Assembly: GCA_017610245.1 (NCBI GenBank)
Contig: JAFCCK010000004.1
Location: 1 to 15,190 of the forward strand
Reading direction: 5' to 3'
Length of the DNA: 15,190 nt
Source of the DNA: Candidatus Iainarchaeum sp.
GTDB lineage: Archaea > Iainarchaeota > Iainarchaeia > Iainarchaeales > GCA-2688035
The notes beneath the pieces are model-generated. The model saw nothing but the letters and a program-made list of their open reading frames with translations. It had not been told where the DNA came from and did not search any database. Position numbers and translations under genes: made by a program. Positions 13,229 to 15,190 of this stretch are shown here, in pieces. The stretch's first letter is position 1; each line of letters starts with the position of its first letter.

Positions 13229-15190
13229 ATGGGCAGAGCAAGCATTTGCAAGGCATCTCATATGATGGGGCAGGGCAAACCAACTGCCTGTGTGGTGAGG
13301 GACAAGCGAAAGAAAAAAATTTTCTGGCCTTCCTCCGCACTGAAGAAGATAGCACATGTAACTAGTGCCTCCATTTATAAAAAGGCAGATAGGAACCCGA
13401 TAAAATTCTGGGAAGGCCTTGCTCGCGACGGCCTTGACTGGTTTAGGCCATGGAAGAAGGGCTATGAGTGGAAGCCGCCTTACTTCAAATGGTTTCTGGG
13501 CGGGCAGTTGAATGCCAGCTACAACTGCCTTGACAGGCATCTGGAGGAGAGGGGCAACAAGGTTGCAATCATATGGGAAACAGAGCCCCAAGAGGAAAGG
13601 GAGAGAAAGCTCACTTACAGGGGTCTATACAGGGAGGTCTGCAAGTTTGCAAACGTGCTCAAATCTTTGGGTGTTAAGAGGGGCGATAGGGTTGGGATTT
13701 ACCTTCCAATGATTCCGGAGGTAATGGTTGCAATGCTTGCCTGTGCCCGCATAGGCGCAATCCACTCTGTTGTGTTCTCTGCTTTCAGCGGGGAAAATTT
13801 CAAAACAAGGGTAATCGATTCCAAGGTAAAGGTGATTATTACATGCGATGGCTATTGGAGGAGGGGAAAGCAAATCTGCCTGAAAGCACAGGCAGATATC
13901 GCTGCCAAAGCCCCTTGTGTAAAGAATGTAGTGGTTGTAAAAAGGCTCGGAATCAAGGTACCAATGAAAAAAAGGCGAGATGTTTGGTATCATGAGCTGC
14001 TGGAGAATGCAAACGAAGACAGCAAGCCTGTTCCGGTTGAATCAAATGCCCCCTTATTCCTGCTTTATACCTCCGGCACCACAGGAAAGCCCAAGGGGGT
14101 AATCCATGATACAGGCGGCTATCTTACACAGGCATATTGGACCACACTCTGGAACTTTGATTTGCACAACGATGATGTCTTCTGGTGCACGGCAGATATT
14201 GGCTGGATTACAGGGCACACTTACAATTGCTACGGCCCATTGTCTGTCGGTGCAACAATGGTTATCTATGAGGGCGCTCCCAATTTGCCGGACTGGGGCA
14301 GGCTCTGGGGCATTGCAGACAAGTTTGATGTAAGCGTTTTTTACACCGCTCCAACGGCCATAAGGATGTTTAAGAAGATGGGAAAGCAGTGGCCAAAGCG
14401 CTATGACCTCTCAACACTTAGAATTCTCGGAACAGTGGGCGAGCCCATTGACATGGAAACCTGGCTCTGGTACTTTGACTACATTGGCGGCAGGCGCTGC
14501 CCAATAATCGATACATGGTGGCAGACTGAAACCGGCGGCACACTGGTGAATGCTCTCCCCGGTATTGGTCCTTTCATTCCAACCGTTGCAGGAAGGACCT
14601 TTCCAGGGGTTAGGGCAGCAATCCTTAATGGCAGGGGAAAGCCTGTTAAGAAGGGAGAAACAGGGTATTTGGTTTTCAAGAGCCCGTTCCCGCCAGGGCT
14701 GTTGCGCGGTGTATGGAGAAACCCGAAGAAGTACAAGGATACCTACTGGAGTGAGTATGGAAAGAGGATTTACTTCACCTCTGATGGCGCAAAATGGTTT
14801 GACAGGCACAACATCAGGGTTACCGGCAGGGTTGATGATGTGATGAAAGTTGCAGGGCACAGGCTTAGCAGTGCTGAAGTAGAGGATGCAATTACATCAC
14901 ACCCCCTTGTAATTGAATCAGCGGTTGTTCCAAAGCCGGATGAAATTAGGGGGCAGGTGCCTGTTGCATTTGTTGTCCTAAGGCCGGGTGAGAAGCCCTC
15001 AAAGGAATTGGAAGGGGTAATTGTAAAGCAGGTCAGGAAGGAAATCGGACCAACAGCAAAACCCCACCAGCTCTTCTTTGTGAATGCCCTGCCCAAAACC
15101 AGGAGCGGGAAAATAATGAGGCGCTTTTTGCGCTCAATGCTAGTGAATGAAAAGCTGGGGGACGCTACCACCCTGCAAAATCCGGCAGTT
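13229..15190 (+). CDS. acs: AMP-forming acetyl-CoA synthetase (3' end cut by window)
   Basis: The enzyme makes acetyl-CoA from acetate, ATP and CoA, releasing AMP and PPi. The visible 654 residues show the Acs N-terminal FWEGLARDGLDWFRPW, WFLGGQLNASYNCLDRHLE, the ATP-binding loop YTSGTTGKPKG (about residue 280), DIGWITGH, WWQTETGG (about 430), the hinge TGRVDDVMKVAGHRL and, near the end, the catalytic-Lys motif PKTRSGKIMRR (Lys about 628). That Lys is the usual site of regulatory acetylation. The frame remains open at the window end; only a few C-terminal residues should be missing. ATG 13229 fits the promoter; GTG 13223 and ATG 13262/13265 are alternatives. A related propionyl-CoA synthetase is less likely given the close overall Acs match. 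Confidence 0.93.
   Translation, partial: MGRASICKASHMMGQGKPTACVVRDKRKKKIFWPSSALKKIAHVTSASIYKKADRNPIKFWEGLARDGLDWFRPWKKGYEWKPPYFKWFLGGQLNASYNCLDRHLEERGNKVAIIWETEPQEERERKLTYRGLYREVCKFANVLKSLGVKRGDRVGIYLPMIPEVMVAMLACARIGAIHSVVFSAFSGENFKTRVIDSKVKVIITCDGYWRRGKQICLKAQADIAAKAPCVKNVVVVKRLGIKVPMKKRRDVWYHELLENANEDSKPVPVESNAPLFLLYTSGTTGKPKGVIHDTGGYLTQAYWTTLWNFDLHNDDVFWCTADIGWITGHTYNCYGPLSVGATMVIYEGAPNLPDWGRLWGIADKFDVSVFYTAPTAIRMFKKMGKQWPKRYDLSTLRILGTVGEPIDMETWLWYFDYIGGRRCPIIDTWWQTETGGTLVNALPGIGPFIPTVAGRTFPGVRAAILNGRGKPVKKGETGYLVFKSPFPPGLLRGVWRNPKKYKDTYWSEYGKRIYFTSDGAKWFDRHNIRVTGRVDDVMKVAGHRLSSAEVEDAITSHPLVIESAVVPKPDEIRGQVPVAFVVLRPGEKPSKELEGVIVKQVRKEIGPTAKPHQLFFVNALPKTRSGKIMRRFLRSMLVNEKLGDATTLQNPAV

Noticed and set aside
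13196..14860. Several minus-strand frames of 122-149 codons over acs
   Set aside because: They are shadows of acs, whose motifs run continuously on the plus strand through the window end.

Overview
The window looks like a chromosomal segment of an archaeon. The evidence is an archaeal-type uL16 (L10e) ribosomal protein, an inositol-phospholipid operon built around a CDP-alcohol phosphotransferase, an archaeal-style Mre11, and many genes with a TATA-like A/T box about 25-32 bp upstream of the start codon, where a leaderless transcript would need it. Short genes, tight packing and two small lipoproteins suggest a reduced DPANN-type lineage (for example Diapherotrites or Micrarchaeota), but that placement is inference.

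Layout. 12-1073 (-): an A/T-rich, free-standing LAGLIDADG homing-endonuclease-like gene with its own promoter. 1237-1944 (-): ribosomal protein L10e with a Glu/Lys-rich tail coded by a polypurine tract. 2084-2584 (+): a GNAT acetyltransferase. 2612-3229 (+) and 3218-3697 (-): two lipoproteins whose 3' ends overlap by 12 bp. 3751-3821 (-): tRNA-Cys(GCA), with a perfect 12-bp inverted repeat one base from its 5' end. 3938-4159 (-): a small winged-helix regulator, divergent from 4208-5125 (+), a ThiI-like THUMP protein that has lost its PP-loop and C-terminus. It overlaps a HAD phosphatase (5118-5777), followed by a PHP phosphoesterase (5803-6462).

6465-8989 (-) is a compact operon read leftward: inositol-phosphate synthase, CDP-alcohol phosphotransferase (probable archaetidylinositol-phosphate synthase) and an inositol-monophosphatase-family protein. 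Together they could convert glucose 6-phosphate to archaetidylinositol. A PadR regulator (9071-9391, +) diverges from the operon and shares a symmetric TATA box with it, so it is a candidate regulator.

9397-9736 (-) holds two tandem genes for very small basic proteins (55 and 52 aa) that share a (F/W)GGxxGH(I/V) motif; I do not recognise the family. 9790-11010 (+) is Mre11 without Rad50 beside it. 11045-12991 (+) is a K+-dependent-type membrane pyrophosphatase. 13229-15190 (+) is AMP-forming acetyl-CoA synthetase, cut by the window end. The synthetase releases PPi and the pyrophosphatase could recover its energy as an ion gradient. Between them lies a possible short minus-strand reading frame (12986-13132). 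No CRISPR array, rRNA or insertion sequence was seen.
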